NCBI GenBank assembly: GCA_903813345.2
Contig: CAIIXF020000003.1
Coordinates: forward strand, 21,962,931 to 22,026,930
DNA length: 64,000 bases
Reading direction: 5' to 3'
Source of the DNA: Owenia fusiformis
Taxonomy: Eukaryota > Annelida > Polychaeta > Sabellida > Oweniidae
Shown: in pieces, positions 1 to 14,060 of the stretch
Numbering within the stretch: position 1 is the first letter of the stretch
Layout of the letters: each line of letters begins with the position of its first letter
Translations under genes and position numbers: made by a program
Notes under the pieces: model-generated
What the model was told of the DNA's origin: nothing
Database searches by the model: none
What the model saw: the letters and a program-made list of their open reading frames with translations, nothing else

Positions 1-1570
1 CGTCGCTCTTTGGATTCAAGAGGTTAATCGCGATCAAGAATGTTTTTACACTGACAAAACTTGCCATAGATTCCCGCACCGATTTATAACCTCTAAATCA
101 ACTCTGACTAAAATAAACAATAGACATATTGTTAATGTAAATGAAAGTCGCCAAAAATGGAAAAAATGGGAAAATTACACAGCTAGGCTAAATGAGTTTC
201 CATTAGTTTTGATGCAACCCATTTTAGCTCACATGTTGAGCTATAGCTACCACTCACTTGTCCGTCTGGCTGTCTGTCCGTCTGACTGTCCGTCTGTCCG
301 CCAGTATGTCTTTAACAATCTGTCGATAGGATTCCCATTCTTAATTATTTTTGTTTAACATCAACATCAACACAGAACCCACCCCCTACATATGACTCCT
401 TATTCAAAGGCTTGCCTTATTTCAAAATGGCCGCCATTTGTGATTCGCAAAATTTACTTTTAGACCATTTAGTAGTCTTTAAAGAATTCAATATGGCCAC
501 CAGTTTTGTCGCAAAAAGTTCGACTTAATAAAAGAGACAGCTACGCTTCTATAGTACCAAAAATATACACGTCAGCTTTTTAGCTATGATTCAAAATCAC
601 TTCAAAAAATTGAGGAAAAAATTTCGAATAATTTCTGGAGAGACTTTGTTCATGTTCTGAGAATTTACACACAACAAAAAGAAAAAGAAGCTGAACATAA
701 TACTAAACTGAGAGCTGAACAAGCTATGTGTAATACATGGGGGAAACATACCAAAAATCTATGCTTATTCTTTGAAATAAAAAAAATTATAAAAAAAAAA
801 TATATATATATATACATGTCGGGACAGGGATTATTACCAAAATTCAATAATAACATGTTTTTCTTGGGAAATAAACGAGGGAAAGAATTGATAATAAAAA
901 ATCCCATGTCAGATCCCGTATCAGCCAAAATCCCGTATCAGATCGCGTATCAGAACTATTCCCGGGGATTTCTCTTAATGTTTACATTTTTCGCTCAATT
1001 TTAAAGCCTGTTGATAAAAGTTGAAAATGTTTTATGATAAATCAAATTGTATTATTTTATGTCATCCTCATTGGGTGATGACAAATCAAACTTGAAGAAT
1101 AAATAAGTTTCAAAAAATATATTATGGAATAAATAGGTTATTGATGGCCGTGATAGAAAACTAATTTTTCCTCGAGAAAACACGACATTGGCCTCGGAAA
1201 ATATATTGACACTCGGGCCCTCGGTCAATAAGATATTTTCCTTGACCAATATCATATTTTCCCTCGGAATAAAATTCATATTCCGTCCCTCCCATTAGAA
1301 ACTGTATATGTCTTACTTAAATATCTGACTCTGTCATGTGTTTAGGAATCATATGGGATAATATCAGTGTTCAATATCCACGAGCAAAACTAAAGTAATA
1401 TCGTTTCCTGGATTTTCCATTTTGTTTGCTCAATCGGTTCACATGGTCGAGATGTTAAAATATCAGTACAAGTGTAAGATTGTTCATTTTTTCCTTTTCA
1501 ATAAGTTTATAGCATGGTCAATATAGTGAAATACGAGTAGAAGTGAATTTTCAGTTTCCATTTGGCTTTT
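1..1570. other. AT-rich non-coding flank
   Basis: No gene is supported here. The stretch contains a short simple repeat built from CCGTCTGT units (about 255-303), an A-rich run followed by an AT dinucleotide tract (about 780-815), and three or four short CCCGTATCAGAT-like repeats (about 900-955). The part around 1145-1290 contains phrases such as GGCCTCGG and TTTTCCCTCGG that recur in the palindromic element at 20103-20772, so it is probably a degraded relative. Short ORFs on both strands are low-complexity and look accidental. Confidence 0.6.
255..303 (+). repeat. CCGTCTGT-type microsatellite
   Basis: Imperfect tandem units of about 8 bases (CCGTCTGT, CCGTCTGA and similar). It directly follows a phrase containing GAGCTATAGCTACCACTCA, which looks like the tail of a dispersed repeat. 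Confidence 0.7.
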
Positions 1571-4567
1571 TCAACAGGTTTGCATGAATAACTTCATAAA
1601 ATAATATAGATGTAACAGTAGATGTGACAGATACCTGTCTAGGCACCTTACTTATTACTTGCTTGTTTGTTTATTTGTTTATTTGTTTGTGTGTTTGTGA
1701 TATTGTTTTGGTACTGGTATGGTTTACATCAGTACAAGTGCATCTACGTGCCATGGACAGGTGTGTATGACATGCCACATATAAGATATTCAACATGGAC
1801 GCCTGAAACAGATTGAAACTGAGAGATTTTTAAAATACAGAGGTGTTCACATACACAGGTTTTACAGCTTTGCTAAAAATCAAAGCTTTTAAGCCATCAT
1901 TTTGGGTCCAATAAAGCGAGTCTCTGAGAATGCCATACAATTCAACTTTCAATAAATGAATACTCATGTATCTCGTACAATAATATTAAACTGTGCAATT
2001 TGGAACCCGCTTGTTTTGTGTGTAAACTATTCTGCCAGGGTTGTAGGGGTTTTCATTAGTATATAAACATAATGTTTGATTATTCTTGATGTTCCTGTTT
2101 TTCTCAAAATGACCACGATACGTATTTGTGCAAAAACAAAGTCATCCGATCCAACCAATTGTATTTTAATCAATCAATATTGTTAAAAATGAAACAAAGG
2201 TTTTGATTTTTGCAGTTCATATCGATGCTAAGCGTGAACCTTGAAAATAGATAAAAGTCATTCACTAAGGTATTTGATAACAAAACAAGGTTTACTCTTC
2301 AAGAACTAACACGAAGACGTATGTTGACCAGATTTTCTAAAAAGGCCTGTTTCATAATATACTCAAGAATTAAAATCGTTTAAAGATTTGTTTGAAAGAT
2401 AATAATAAACAATGAAGATGCTCTTAAAGTGTCAGCCGCGGTAGGAACTCGTAGTTTGAAAATTTGGGGTTTTGTTTACAATTGAGGGTATCGAACTTCC
2501 CGGGGATTTGATTTCACCGGAAATCTTTTTTTCTTTTAGGATATCTGGTATAGGTTAATCCTTTGTTTATATTACATTAGTGTTTTACCATTTGTATTGA
2601 TTAATCTCGAATGAACACTCAGAAATATATAGGATTGACAAAGTTTCAACATTCACCATTGACAATGTAAACAATTGACCTAAAAATACATTCTTTATCA
2701 TCTCAAATCGATTATCATCCAGGGATTCGTGATTTTTATACGTGCAGTTACTTAAATGAAATACCCAAAAATTGTCCACCCATTTTTAAAAAAATAGTTA
2801 TCTTTCCTGGAATAAATTCAAATTCAAAAGGAAAGGAAAAGTGTTTTGAGCAAAAAAATAGTTTAAAACTTAATTAAACAACCTCTGATGGGTTGCTCAC
2901 TTGGTCTGTTTTTGCCTTCCACCTATGATGTTTGCTTGCCTTTTTCAGGCTATCTATATCATAGGAATTTCAAAGAAATTGTTTAAACAAAAGCAATCAT
3001 TGGGGGTAATGAATACTTACCTTAATATTCCGATAAAATTCTACTTTAAGTATAGTTGATCGCGTTCTTTGTGTCAGTTCATTGTGTCGGTGAATCGAAT
3101 GATTTATCATTATCTTTAAAGTCGTCATCCTTCAAACCCAAGATTTGAACGATAAGAGAATAAAAAACAAAATCTCATGAATTGCAAAAAAATCATAAAT
3201 GCTGTATTCACATTTTAAAGAAAATATGAAGAGGGTAGGCCTAAAAATAGGACACTCACATAAGGTATATTTAAAAAAGTTAAATGTCACGAGCTAAATG
3301 TTATGAAAATTAGATGGTCTGGGGGTTTATTCCATTTGTGGATGAATGTATACAATTTAAGTCAATTTTTCATTGTTGCTGTATTTCTGCTTCAAATAAT
3401 GTGGTGCATTACCACAAAATTAAAACAATAAGTCAACGATAAAATAACTCGTGAATTGTAGCAAATTAAAAACATCCAAGAATGATATAAATAATTATGT
3501 TTTTACAAACTTCACATGTTTCTTTATCTTGACATGAAATAACAAGGTATAATATTCGATTTGGTATTTACGCCAAAAATTAACATTTGTTTTATTTGAA
3601 GCGTTTCATGCAAAAAATTGAATCCGCCATTTTGTTTTAGCTCCTCTTTTCCATTGAAGATCTTTAAACTTTGGGTTTTCCCTCTTCTTAAACCCACTAA
3701 ATTCGTCGCCATCTATCGACAACCAGCTCTTTAGGCAATAGACTCATTAGAAATAGGTCAAGTATTTACAACCCATCCCGTGTAATTTTAATCAACGAGT
3801 TAACATAAAAAAGCAGATTTTCGTAAAATACCAAAAACACCACTGCTTAGTATTCCACTTGCACCAACATTTATCTTGGTTTAAGATTGAATGGAATAAG
3901 CATTTGAGTACGACTTTTCTAATATTACTTTTGTAGGCTATGGGTCATGTTCTTCGAATTTGTACTACGAAACCTTTCAAAATAAAAGTGTTTGAAATAG
4001 TTGTTCTTTTCAAATGAACTCTCGATCCTTTATTATTAAGATGGAGAAAATCTTATAATATTGCCTCAAGTTAAACAACTTTTAAATTGAAATGAACTGT
4101 GGGAGGTTTTGATCTATGTGCTATCAAAATATAGAGCTATTTATATTTCAATCTAATAGTGTATTTGGCATCAACCTGGAACAATTATACACCATGCAGT
4201 ATCGTTGGAGAATAAGAACCGGACTCGTTTTATCAATGATTGTTCCTCACAGTTATGTGAAATAAGTATTTGAAAACGCAATTTTCGAAGCAGATCGTCA
4301 CAGATAAATGTTCCAATAAATTAAGGAATACAACTTTCAAAAGTATTGGGAACCCTAACACATCCTGGCCACGTATTGAACCCTAGTTGGTTATTTTTTC
4401 GATTAAGACCGCATTAATTTGACAAAACACAAACAATGCGTTATGATATTCAATATCTAATGGGAAGATGGGATTGTCAACTTTAAAAAGGAGTTTAAAT
4501 ATAGTCTTATTGAACGTGTGTGAATGAATGTAGTCATATCAGGCACTTTCTTTAATCGTGGAGACAT
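1571..4567. repeat. Tandem segmental duplication, unit 1 (2,997 bp)
   Basis: The sequence starting TCAACAGGTTTGC at 1571 starts again at 4568, and landmarks keep an exact offset of 2,997 bases throughout (for example 2585/5582 and 3524/6521). Only a few differences were seen by eye: a one-base shift in the A/T run near 2785 and a G/A change near 3948/6945. The unit is AT-rich. It contains no recognisable coding domain; the short minus-strand ORFs at 2585-2779 and 3524-3712 are simply copied with it. A splice-donor-like AGGTAAGT occurs on the minus strand near 3020 in both copies. Confidence 0.95.
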
Positions 4568-7565
4568 TCAACAGGTTTGCATGAATAACTTCATAAAATA
4601 ATATAGATGTAACAGTAGATGTGACAGATACCTGTCTAGGCACCTTACTTATTACTTGCTTGTTTGTTTATTTGTTTATTTGTTTGTGTGTTTGTGATAT
4701 TGTTTTGGTACTGGTATGGTTTACATCAGTACAAGTGCATCTACGTGCCATGGACAGGTGTGTATGACATGCCACATATAAGATATTCAACATGGACGCC
4801 TGAAACAGATTGAAACTGAGAGATTTTTAAAATACAGAGGTGTTCACATACACAGGTTTTACAGCTTTGCTAAAAATCAAAGCTTTTAAGCCATCATTTT
4901 GGGTCCAATAAAGCGAGTCTCTGAGAATGCCATACAATTCAACTTTCAATAAATGAATACTCATGTATCTCGTACAATAATATTAAACTGTGCAATTTGG
5001 AACCCGCTTGTTTTGTGTGTAAACTATTCTGCCAGGGTTGTAGGGGTTTTCATTAGTATATAAACATAATGTTTGATTATTCTTGATGTTCCTGTTTTTC
5101 TCAAAATGACCACGATACGTATTTGTGCAAAAACAAAGTCATCCGATCCAACCAATTGTATTTTAATCAATCAATATTGTTAAAAATGAAACAAAGGTTT
5201 TGATTTTTGCAGTTCATATCGATGCTAAGCGTGAACCTTGAAAATAGATAAAAGTCATTCACTAAGGTATTTGATAACAAAACAAGGTTTACTCTTCAAG
5301 AACTAACACGAAGACGTATGTTGACCAGATTTTCTAAAAAGGCCTGTTTCATAATATACTCAAGAATTAAAATCGTTTAAAGATTTGTTTGAAAGATAAT
5401 AATAAACAATGAAGATGCTCTTAAAGTGTCAGCCGCGGTAGGAACTCGTAGTTTGAAAATTTGGGGTTTTGTTTACAATTGAGGGTATCGAACTTCCCGG
5501 GGATTTGATTTCACCGGAAATCTTTTTTTCTTTTAGGATATCTGGTATAGGTTAATCCTTTGTTTATATTACATTAGTGTTTTACCATTTGTATTGATTA
5601 ATCTCGAATGAACACTCAGAAATATATAGGATTGACAAAGTTTCAACATTCACCATTGACAATGTAAACAATTGACCTAAAAATACATTCTTTATCATCT
5701 CAAATCGATTATCATCCAGGGATTCGTGATTTTTATACGTGCAGTTACTTAAATGAAATACCCAAAAATTGTCCACCCATTTTAAAAAAAATAGTTATCT
5801 TTCCTGGAATAAATTCAAATTCAAAAGGAAAGGAAAAGTGTTTTGAGCAAAAAAATAGTTTAAAACTTAATTAAACAACCTCTGATGGGTTGCTCACTTG
5901 GTCTGTTTTTGCCTTCCACCTATGATGTTTGCTTGCCTTTTTCAGGCTATCTATATCATAGGAATTTCAAAGAAATTGTTTAAACAAAAGCAATCATTGG
6001 GGGTAATGAATACTTACCTTAATATTCCGATAAAATTCTACTTTAAGTATAGTTGATCGCGTTCTTTGTGTCAGTTCATTGTGTCGGTGAATCGAATGAT
6101 TTATCATTATCTTTAAAGTCGTCATCCTTCAAACCCAAGATTTGAACGATAAGAGAATAAAAAACAAAATCTCATGAATTGCAAAAAAATCATAAATGCT
6201 GTATTCACATTTTAAAGAAAATATGAAGAGGGTAGGCCTAAAAATAGGACACTCACATAAGGTATATTTAAAAAAGTTAAATGTCACGAGCTAAATGTTA
6301 TGAAAATTAGATGGTCTGGGGGTTTATTCCATTTGTGGATGAATGTATACAATTTAAGTCAATTTTTCATTGTTGCTGTATTTCTGCTTCAAATAATGTG
6401 GTGCATTACCACAAAATTAAAACAATAAGTCAACGATAAAATAACTCGTGAATTGTAGCAAATTAAAAACATCCAAGAATGATATAAATAATTATGTTTT
6501 TACAAACTTCACATGTTTCTTTATCTTGACATGAAATAACAAGGTATAATATTCGATTTGGTATTTACGCCAAAAATTAACATTTGTTTTATTTGAAGCG
6601 TTTCATGCAAAAAATTGAATCCGCCATTTTGTTTTAGCTCCTCTTTTCCATTGAAGATCTTTAAACTTTGGGTTTTCCCTCTTCTTAAACCCACTAAATT
6701 CGTCGCCATCTATCGACAACCAGCTCTTTAGGCAATAGACTCATTAGAAATAGGTCAAGTATTTACAACCCATCCCGTGTAATTTTAATCAACGAGTTAA
6801 CATAAAAAAGCAGATTTTCGTAAAATACCAAAAACACCACTGCTTAGTATTCCACTTGCACCAACATTTATCTTGGTTTAAGATTGAATGGAATAAGCAT
6901 TTGAGTACGACTTTTCTAATATTACTTTTGTAGGCTATGGGTCATATTCTTCGAATTTGTACTACGAAACCTTTCAAAATAAAAGTGTTTGAAATAGTTG
7001 TTCTTTTCAAATGAACTCTCGATCCTTTATTATTAAGATGGAGAAAATCTTATAATATTGCCTCAAGTTAAACAACTTTTAAATTGAAATGAACTGTGGG
7101 AGGTTTTGATCTATGTGCTATCAAAATATAGAGCTATTTATATTTCAATCTAATAGTGTATTTGGCATCAACCTGGAACAATTATACACCATGCAGTATC
7201 GTTGGAGAATAAGAACCGGACTCGTTTTATCAATGATTGTTCCTCACAGTTATGTGAAATAAGTATTTGAAAACGCAATTTTCGAAGCAGATCGTCACAG
7301 ATAAATGTTCCAATAAATTAAGGAATACAACTTTCAAAAGTATTGGGAACCCTAACACATCCTGGCCACGTATTGAACCCTAGTTGGTTATTTTTTCGAT
7401 TAAGACCGCATTAATTTGACAAAACACAAACAATGCGTTATGATATTCAATATCTAATGGGAAGATGGGATTGTCAACTTTAAAAAGGAGTTTAAATATA
7501 GTCTTATTGAACGTGTGTGAATGAATGTAGTCATATCAGGCACTTTCTTTAATCGTGGAGACATT
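4568..7565. repeat. Tandem segmental duplication, unit 2 (2,997 bp)
   Basis: Head-to-tail second copy of 1571-4567. Homology ends at GGAGACATT (7557-7565), after which the sequence becomes unique. The junction at 4568 joins the end of unit 1 directly to the start of unit 2, with no element in between. This fits unequal exchange or replication slippage. An assembly artefact that placed two haplotypes in series would look the same. Confidence 0.95.
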
Positions 7566-10442
7566 AGACTAGAATTAGTCTTAAAAGACACATTTAAAGA
7601 ACCTAAAATGTATCTTAAACTATTTAGTATAACAATAACATTCCGAACAATCGAAAATAAAGCGTTTTTTAAAATAAATATTATTTTGCAATCGCATTCT
7701 GCCAAATGGTAATTCAATATTTATCATTGTTTATTTATTAAACCTTGAATCAACATTAAATGTTTATGATAAAAGGTTTCACAATAAAACGAACTGTTTT
7801 CTAGCAATTCTTAACCAAATAGACAAACAGTTTTCTAAAGAGCTGTGAAAAATCTTAAACAGTCTGCCTGTCAGTTTTTGAATTTTGTTTGTACGTGATC
7901 GAGTAACTTTCTTTAATAAACACATTAAAATATAATATCAAAACAAGCTCCAAACTTTCTTTTTTGTTAAATCTAAAAGCCATTAGTTGATGTATCAAAA
8001 GCTTAACAGTTGTGTTTCAAGTATAAGTGAATGAAGTTTAGAAGTGTTTGTCTAGAGACAATAAAGAGTTAGTTGTAATAATATGTCATTTTAATTCAGG
8101 TAGGTCTTTTTACAGTTCGAAATCATCTCTAAATGTGACCGTTGATTAAAAAGTTGATAAAAAACAGTAATAAAGAATGCCATAACAATGGAATGTAATT
8201 CTTTAGAGGATACCTTTTTATGTGCCTTATTATTCACCTGAATGGTTCAAGGTAGAATTGAAGATAGAAAGATGGCTTTCTTACAAATATGGCGGATTTT
8301 TTCTGATAGAATTCCTTGTCATGCTTATTCCGAATACCAGAGGTCCATGCGATTACTCAAAACTTAATAACAGTTTTCATATTAAAATAATGCAATAAGA
8401 GTTCAGATATTACATATACATGTATGTATGATTGTAGTAGAGTACTTTCTAACTTGCAAAATTCATTTTATTGTGAAACAAACGCTATTTAATGTACAGT
8501 TATAAAAAGAATGCCACTTATTAAACAATTTCCATTTTTGTATTTTTAAATGTCTACGGTGTGGACGTTGATGAGCTGAACAGTTTATGTTCAATCAAAT
8601 ACCATCTGCTCCCTACATGCCCCATATTGACAATAACTTCACGGCATATCTTGTTGAACTCCTCGGACCAAACCAATCTTTAATAGAATAGGGAAATAGT
8701 TACGTCCTTTTGGAAAACAGTGTATTGACTAAGTCATTGCATCGAGATATCAGCGCTCCCTTTGTCTTTATCCTTCCAAAATGTCTCTCGCAAACGGCAG
8801 AAAAGGGGCTCTGGCATACCAGAATGAGGTCAATGATTTCAATCTTCTTAATATTTTAGATATCACATTTTGAATAACAATGGAACATAATACGGGAAAT
8901 GTTACTTTATTGCATTTGATGACACCCCCTCCCCTTTCAATTTTTTTCAATTATATTTATTATACCATCACCCGAATAAAGGGTATTAGGCAAAAGTACA
9001 TACAGTAAATAAGCATATAACAATTAAGTATTTGTAACAAGCATATTTACAATTGTTTCCCAGCCTCATTTAGAAACTTAAAAACGTGAATATCTGCATA
9101 ACTATTTCGACTGCTACAAACATATAACGTGAATAATGTGGAGAAATCACTGCTATACATAGAGGTACATGATATTTCATATGGTGAACATATCATGTTG
9201 ATACAATTTCAGTTTTATACTTACGTGACTCGTATACCTAATCAAATTAAGCACAATTGACAAAAAGAGGTTATATTTTGTGAATCAAACTTTCATATAG
9301 ATAAAGGCAGAGGTGGTGTACCACACATAATTGTTATTATAAAAGATTATCAAGACAATGCTTAGATTGCTGAAAGAGACATGCATAATAAAACCGAACA
9401 TAATTCGTTTTCGTAAAATGATAACAGTCAACTAGGTCATTCTTTGCATTGTTGTCATGTTGTTTTTTTGTCATTTTAATATTCTTGTTTACACATATAG
9501 ACACTCATTTCAATAAAATTTAATTTGATTTTACCAAAATAGAATATATATACACTTAAGTGAAAGCATTGTTCAAGTTATCACAAAATTTTGAATCATT
9601 GGAGAAACATTACTTGTATCCAAACGTCAGTCAGATTTCCGTTTCAGAACTGAGTCAATAAAGATTTAAGATATTCTCGATTACACTACATCCTCTAACA
9701 ATACTGTTAGTATATTTAGCCCAAGTACCACTTAGAGTTGTGATTAAAAGCTTTGAAATATCTTTGAAGTAATGTTTATGACTTATTGAAACTTTTATTT
9801 TCTTAACTTTCCAGCCTTTATCAATTAGTTTAATAATGAATGCCTTTAGGCGGGTTTGTGACATTTGTTCACTGTAACGTACATTAAAGGCCGTTACACA
9901 AACATTGCGTATATCCCATAAACTATTCAATGATATACCTAGTCGTGTTAGCTTAATCCCAGGGTCCCCAAACGGGAAATCAAAATAAAAAGAATGTTCA
10001 CAATAATAATGCAGCTAAATCCTGAAAAGAAATTCTTTGAAATGAAAATGTTTATTTTAAAACAGAATTATACTTTTCTCTATGGATTGGATTTTGGATA
10101 AAATAAATTTGACAATACTTTGACACCTCGTCTATAGTAACTTAATACACTCCAAGAGGCAGTTTTCGAAACAAACATTCACATAATATTAAACTTTAAT
10201 TAGATTTAGGGAAAATTCCTTAAGTTTCTCAGATACTTACAAGATACCACTGAAAGATAATTCTCATTGGTCCTTTAAATTACTTTAATTCGAAAATAAT
10301 TATTTGTTATTTCATATTACATAATCCTGATATCCCCGAAAGGGTACGAAGGAAATATTCAAAGGAAATTACAAAATGGAAACGGCATACACGTGCACAT
10401 TTTGTAATTCAGTTTCTCATACATAGTGAGTGTATACAGATA
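7566..10442. other. AT-rich stretch without a recognised gene
   Basis: No coding domain, RNA gene or mobile element could be recognised. A minus-strand ORF at 9655-9930 (91 codons, rich in Lys and Ile) is the longest, but it matched no family I know. Everything else is short and low-complexity. Confidence 0.5.
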
Positions 10443-11058
10443 ATTTTTTTTATTTATTTATTTTTATTTATTTATATATTTATACAAAGAATACAGTAAA
10501 CAAGTGCACATGTGCTTGTGGCTGGGCATCAGCATTATCAGCCACGTTATATGATGAAAATCAATTAACAGTATTCAATCAATTATTAAAATAGGGGTTG
10601 TATTTGTGGAGGGTTACAGTGGTGGGGGTGACCTAGACATTTTTACATCGTTCAAAAAAGATGGCACTACATTTGAGGATATTTAAGTTTACAGCTTTAG
10701 GTAGCCTTTTATCGCCATTGAGGATAAGGGAGAGTTTGTCTCGTTGTGATCTATATTTAGTAGAATATTCTATGTTCATATTTTTTAATTCATTTTCAAA
10801 TTCTGTCCAAAATGTTGATCTTAGATTACAGTGAAAAATTACGTGATTGGTTGTTTCACCATCCATTCCACACTGGCAAATGGGGGAGTTTATATTAGTG
10901 AAATTGTGAGCGTAAAGGTGAGCCTTAAAAATGAGATCACAGCGCACTCTATTGAAAATTATTTCTTGTTTTCTTGAAACGGAGAGTTCTGATGAATTTG
11001 TAACATCGTCATTGAATAGATCTATTTTAAGTCGTAATTTATTACAATGGTGATTCAA
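10443..11058 (-). mobile_element. Non-LTR retrotransposon (LINE) 3' fragment
   Basis: The minus-strand ORF 11058-10633 (141 codons) resembles the C-terminal end of LINE ORF2 proteins. It has the phrase FKAHLYAHNF followed by a CxCG...ETTNHVIFHC zinc-knuckle-like motif, a common tail after the reverse transcriptase. After the stop codon come about 150 bases of untranslated sequence, then an A-rich tail of TAAA units (10443-10482, seen as TTTA on the plus strand). ORF-then-tail is the expected 3' end of a LINE, and the missing upstream part indicates 5' truncation during insertion. The clade (CR1/L2/Jockey-like) cannot be fixed by eye. No target duplication was identified. Confidence 0.8.
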
Positions 11059-11313
11059 AACTTGATTTTATTGTGTGGCATTCGTGTAAAAGTTACGTGA
11101 TTCACGATTCTTTTTTCGAAACTACAAATTATTACTATATAATTAAGTTAAGTTTATTGTTCCATTCAAAATAGAAACAAAATATAGAATACACGCGGTT
11201 GTTGTTAGTTGTTCGTGAAAAATATACTCCGGGCACTCAACTAAACAATGTAACTGCTATCCATGATTCTTGAAATCATTTACTTGCTATTGTATAAAAT
11301 AGATGTCACCAAC

Positions 11314-11780
11314 GCACACCGGAACACCCTGGCAACGATAAAGTCACCTACCGTTGTCACAAATGGCGACCAGAGGTTTGTAATAAATATGTTCTTTCGT
11401 CGAAATAAAGGCTTTGATTTTAGATTTACCGAACAAAATATGACACAGGACAACGGATACTGTATAAATGACAATGGTAAATGTGGGTCAAATGTGCTGT
11501 AAAACGGGATGGCAACGGTGATATTTGACAACGGTATTTATAAAGATAGCGGTAAAGTGGCATTTTCTTAAAATTGTCATGTTCTTATGTTCCAATTTGC
11601 AATGCATTCGCAATTTAGTCCGTTGTCACATCTACTATGTGTCAATTATTTCAAATTCAGGTTCCGTTGTCATTGACGATATGAAAGACGGTGTATTGGG
11701 GCGCTCTCACGATTCAATTCACGACTGCCATTTGTGACAACGGTATCTGATTTTACCGTTGTCAGGGTGTTACGGTGTGC
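11314..11780. mobile_element. Inverted-repeat element (MITE-like), copy 1
   Basis: The left end GCACACCGGAACACCCTG and the complement of the right end GCACACCGTAACACCCTG match with one difference, and similarity continues through ACCGTTGTCACAAATGGC on both sides, giving imperfect terminal inverted repeats of about 55 bases. The interior has many ACAACGG/CCGTTGT words. A truncated copy lies at 55625-55890. AAC flanks both ends, but homology between the copies continues past the right end, so a target duplication is uncertain. No transposase is encoded. Confidence 0.75.
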
Positions 11781-12101
11781 AACGGTTTAGTTTAATATTT
11801 CGAATGCTTATCAAATAGAATCAATATTGTTCGCCATCTATTATAATTGAGAAAGTTTCATTGATGCAAACATGAAATATACAGGAGGTCTAGCTATAGT
11901 TTAGTATGTTACATAGAGGGCATGAGAGATAATACAAAAATGATGCACATACTGCTGCTTTCAGATGGATGCTATTGTGGCCTAATTCTAAAGTATATTG
12001 TTACTTTAGAAACGGGGCTATAAAACATCATTGTTACCAAAACAGATGTTATCTGAAGTAAGAATGAATCCCTATTCCTAGCTTTCAATTGTTACATTCG
12101 G
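11781..12101. other. No feature seen
   Basis: AT-rich spacer between two inverted-repeat elements; nothing recognisable on either strand. Confidence 0.5.
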
Positions 12102-12280
12102 CAGGCCCGTAGCCAGGATTTGCCAAGGGGTTCAGTTTTCAAAAATTTCCAGGGGGGGTTCACATTTAACAATTTTGGCCCAAATATAGCTAAAATCACT
12201 TGAGAAGTGCTCTAAATGGTGAAAAACAGCATGATTTTGAAAGAATTTCTGGCCTGCGAACCCCCCTGGCTACGAGCCTC
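12102..12280. mobile_element. MITE with CAGGCCCGTAGCC ends, copy 1
   Basis: It starts CAGGCCCGTAGCCAGG and ends CCTGGCTACGAGCCTC, inverted repeats of about 16 bases. The interior (GGGGTTCA, TTTTGAAAGAATTTCTGGCC) matches the copy at 17561-17748 in the opposite orientation. It has no coding capacity. Confidence 0.85.
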
Positions 12281-12529
12281 ACTGTTCGGTAGCAAGATAA
12301 GAAAACAAGAAGTAATCTAAGTCGAACCATGTTCCTGGAACAGAGCAACTGTGCCAAATCACTGCTCTTTATGGCCTAGTCACATAGCCCGGCCGATGAG
12401 GTTACGATGAGCCAGCGATGCAATTTTCACCGAACTCGGCCGGACACCGGCCGGACATCCGTGGCGTTTGTTGCTTAAAACCGCATCGGTGCAGCCCAGC
12501 AAACAGTGACGTCCATGTAACGTCACTCA

Positions 12530-14060
12530 TATGTGGTATATAAGTTCACTGGAGACGTTGTATATTTCCGTTATATAAACGTCAAAGCAACGTAAAATTG
12601 TGACATTCAGCAAAACGTCGGTGGATGGTTAAAAAATGACGTTGTAGTAATGTGTTAGTAAAGTTCGAAATTTGTGCTGGTGTGAAAAACGTAACAATGA
12701 CGTTGAATTTTTACCAGTTTGGTTCATTTGCAACGTAATATAAACGGCAAAATTTAACGTTGTCGTAACGTTTTTTAAATGTGTAAAATATTTGTAAGTG
12801 CAGGAAACATTACAAAGACGTTGCAGTTCTCACCAAATTGTTTCATTTGCTACGTAATATAAACGGTAAAATTTGACGTTGTCGTAACGTGTCTTAAATG
12901 TGAAAGATATTTGTAAGTGTAGAAAACGTTACAAAGACGTTGTGTTATCACCAAATTTGGTACATTTGCTACGTAATGTAAACGGTAAAATTTGACGTTG
13001 TCGTAACGTGTTTTAAACGTGAAAGATATTTGTAAGTGTAGAAAACGTTACAAAGACGTTGCACTTCTCACCAAATTGTTTCATTTGCTACGTAATATAA
13101 ACGGTAAAATTTGATGTTGTCGTAACGTGTTCTAAATGTGAAAGATATTTGTAAGTGTAAAAAACGTTACAAAGACGTTGTGTTCTCACCAAATTTGGTA
13201 CATTTGCTACGTAATGTAAACGGTAAAATTTGACGTTGTCGTAACGTGTTTTAAATGTGAAAGATATTTGTAAGTGTAGAAAACGTTACAAAGACGTTGC
13301 ACTTCTCACCAAATTGTTTCATTTGCTACGTAATATAAACGGTAAAATTTGATGTCGTCGTAACGTGTTCTAAATGTGAAAGATATTTGTAAGTGTAAAA
13401 AACGTTACAAAGACGTTGCGTTCTCACCAAATTTGGTACATTTGCTACGTAATGTAAACGGTAAAATTTGACGTTGTCGTAACGTACGTGTTTTAAATGT
13501 GAAAGATATTTGTAAGTGTAGAAAACGTTACAAAAACGTTGCAGTTCTCACCAAATTGTTTCATTTGCTACGTAATATAAACAGTAAAATTTGACGTTGT
13601 CGTAACGTGTTTTAAATGTGAAAGATAATTGTAAGTCTAGGAAACGTTACAAAGTCCTTGTTTTCCCACCAAATTGGTTCATTTGCAACGTAGTGAAAAT
13701 GGCTAATTGTAACGTTGTCAAAACATGGTTTGAATGTGAAAAATATTTGTAATTGTAAAACACGTTACAAAGACGTCATTTTCTGACCAAAATGGTTCAT
13801 TTTCAACGTAGTGCAAACGGTTAATTTCAACGTTGTCGAAACGTGTTTTCAATTGAAATGTAAAAAAATATTTGTAAGTGCAGGAAACGTTACAAAAAGA
13901 CGCTATGTCCTCACGAAATTGGTTTATTTGCAACGTTGTCGAAACAGTTAATTTTGACGTTGACGAAACGGGTTTTAAACGTGAAAATACATATACATGT
14001 ATGTGAAAAAGAACGTGACAAAGACGTTGTGGTCTCAACAAATTCGTTTAATTTGTGACG
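12530..14060. repeat. 119-bp satellite array (about 12 units)
   Basis: The phrase ACGTTACAAAGACGTTG recurs about every 117-122 bases from about 12690 to 14020. Between units lie CACCAAATT, TTTGCTACGTAAT and GTCGTAACGTGTT. The central units alternate between two subtypes (CACTTCTCACCAAATTGTTTC versus TGTTCTCACCAAATTTGG), giving a ~237-bp higher-order dimer. Units near both edges are more diverged. No spacers separate the units. Confidence 0.9.

Noticed and set aside
2585-3712. Minus ORFs of 64 and 62 codons present in both units of the 3-kb duplication
   Set aside because: Presence in both copies only reflects the duplication. No motif and no conserved start context.
9655-9930. 91-codon minus ORF, Lys/Ile-rich
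   Set aside because: Some resemblance in style to retroelement C-terminal regions, but no motif could be named. Not enough to annotate.
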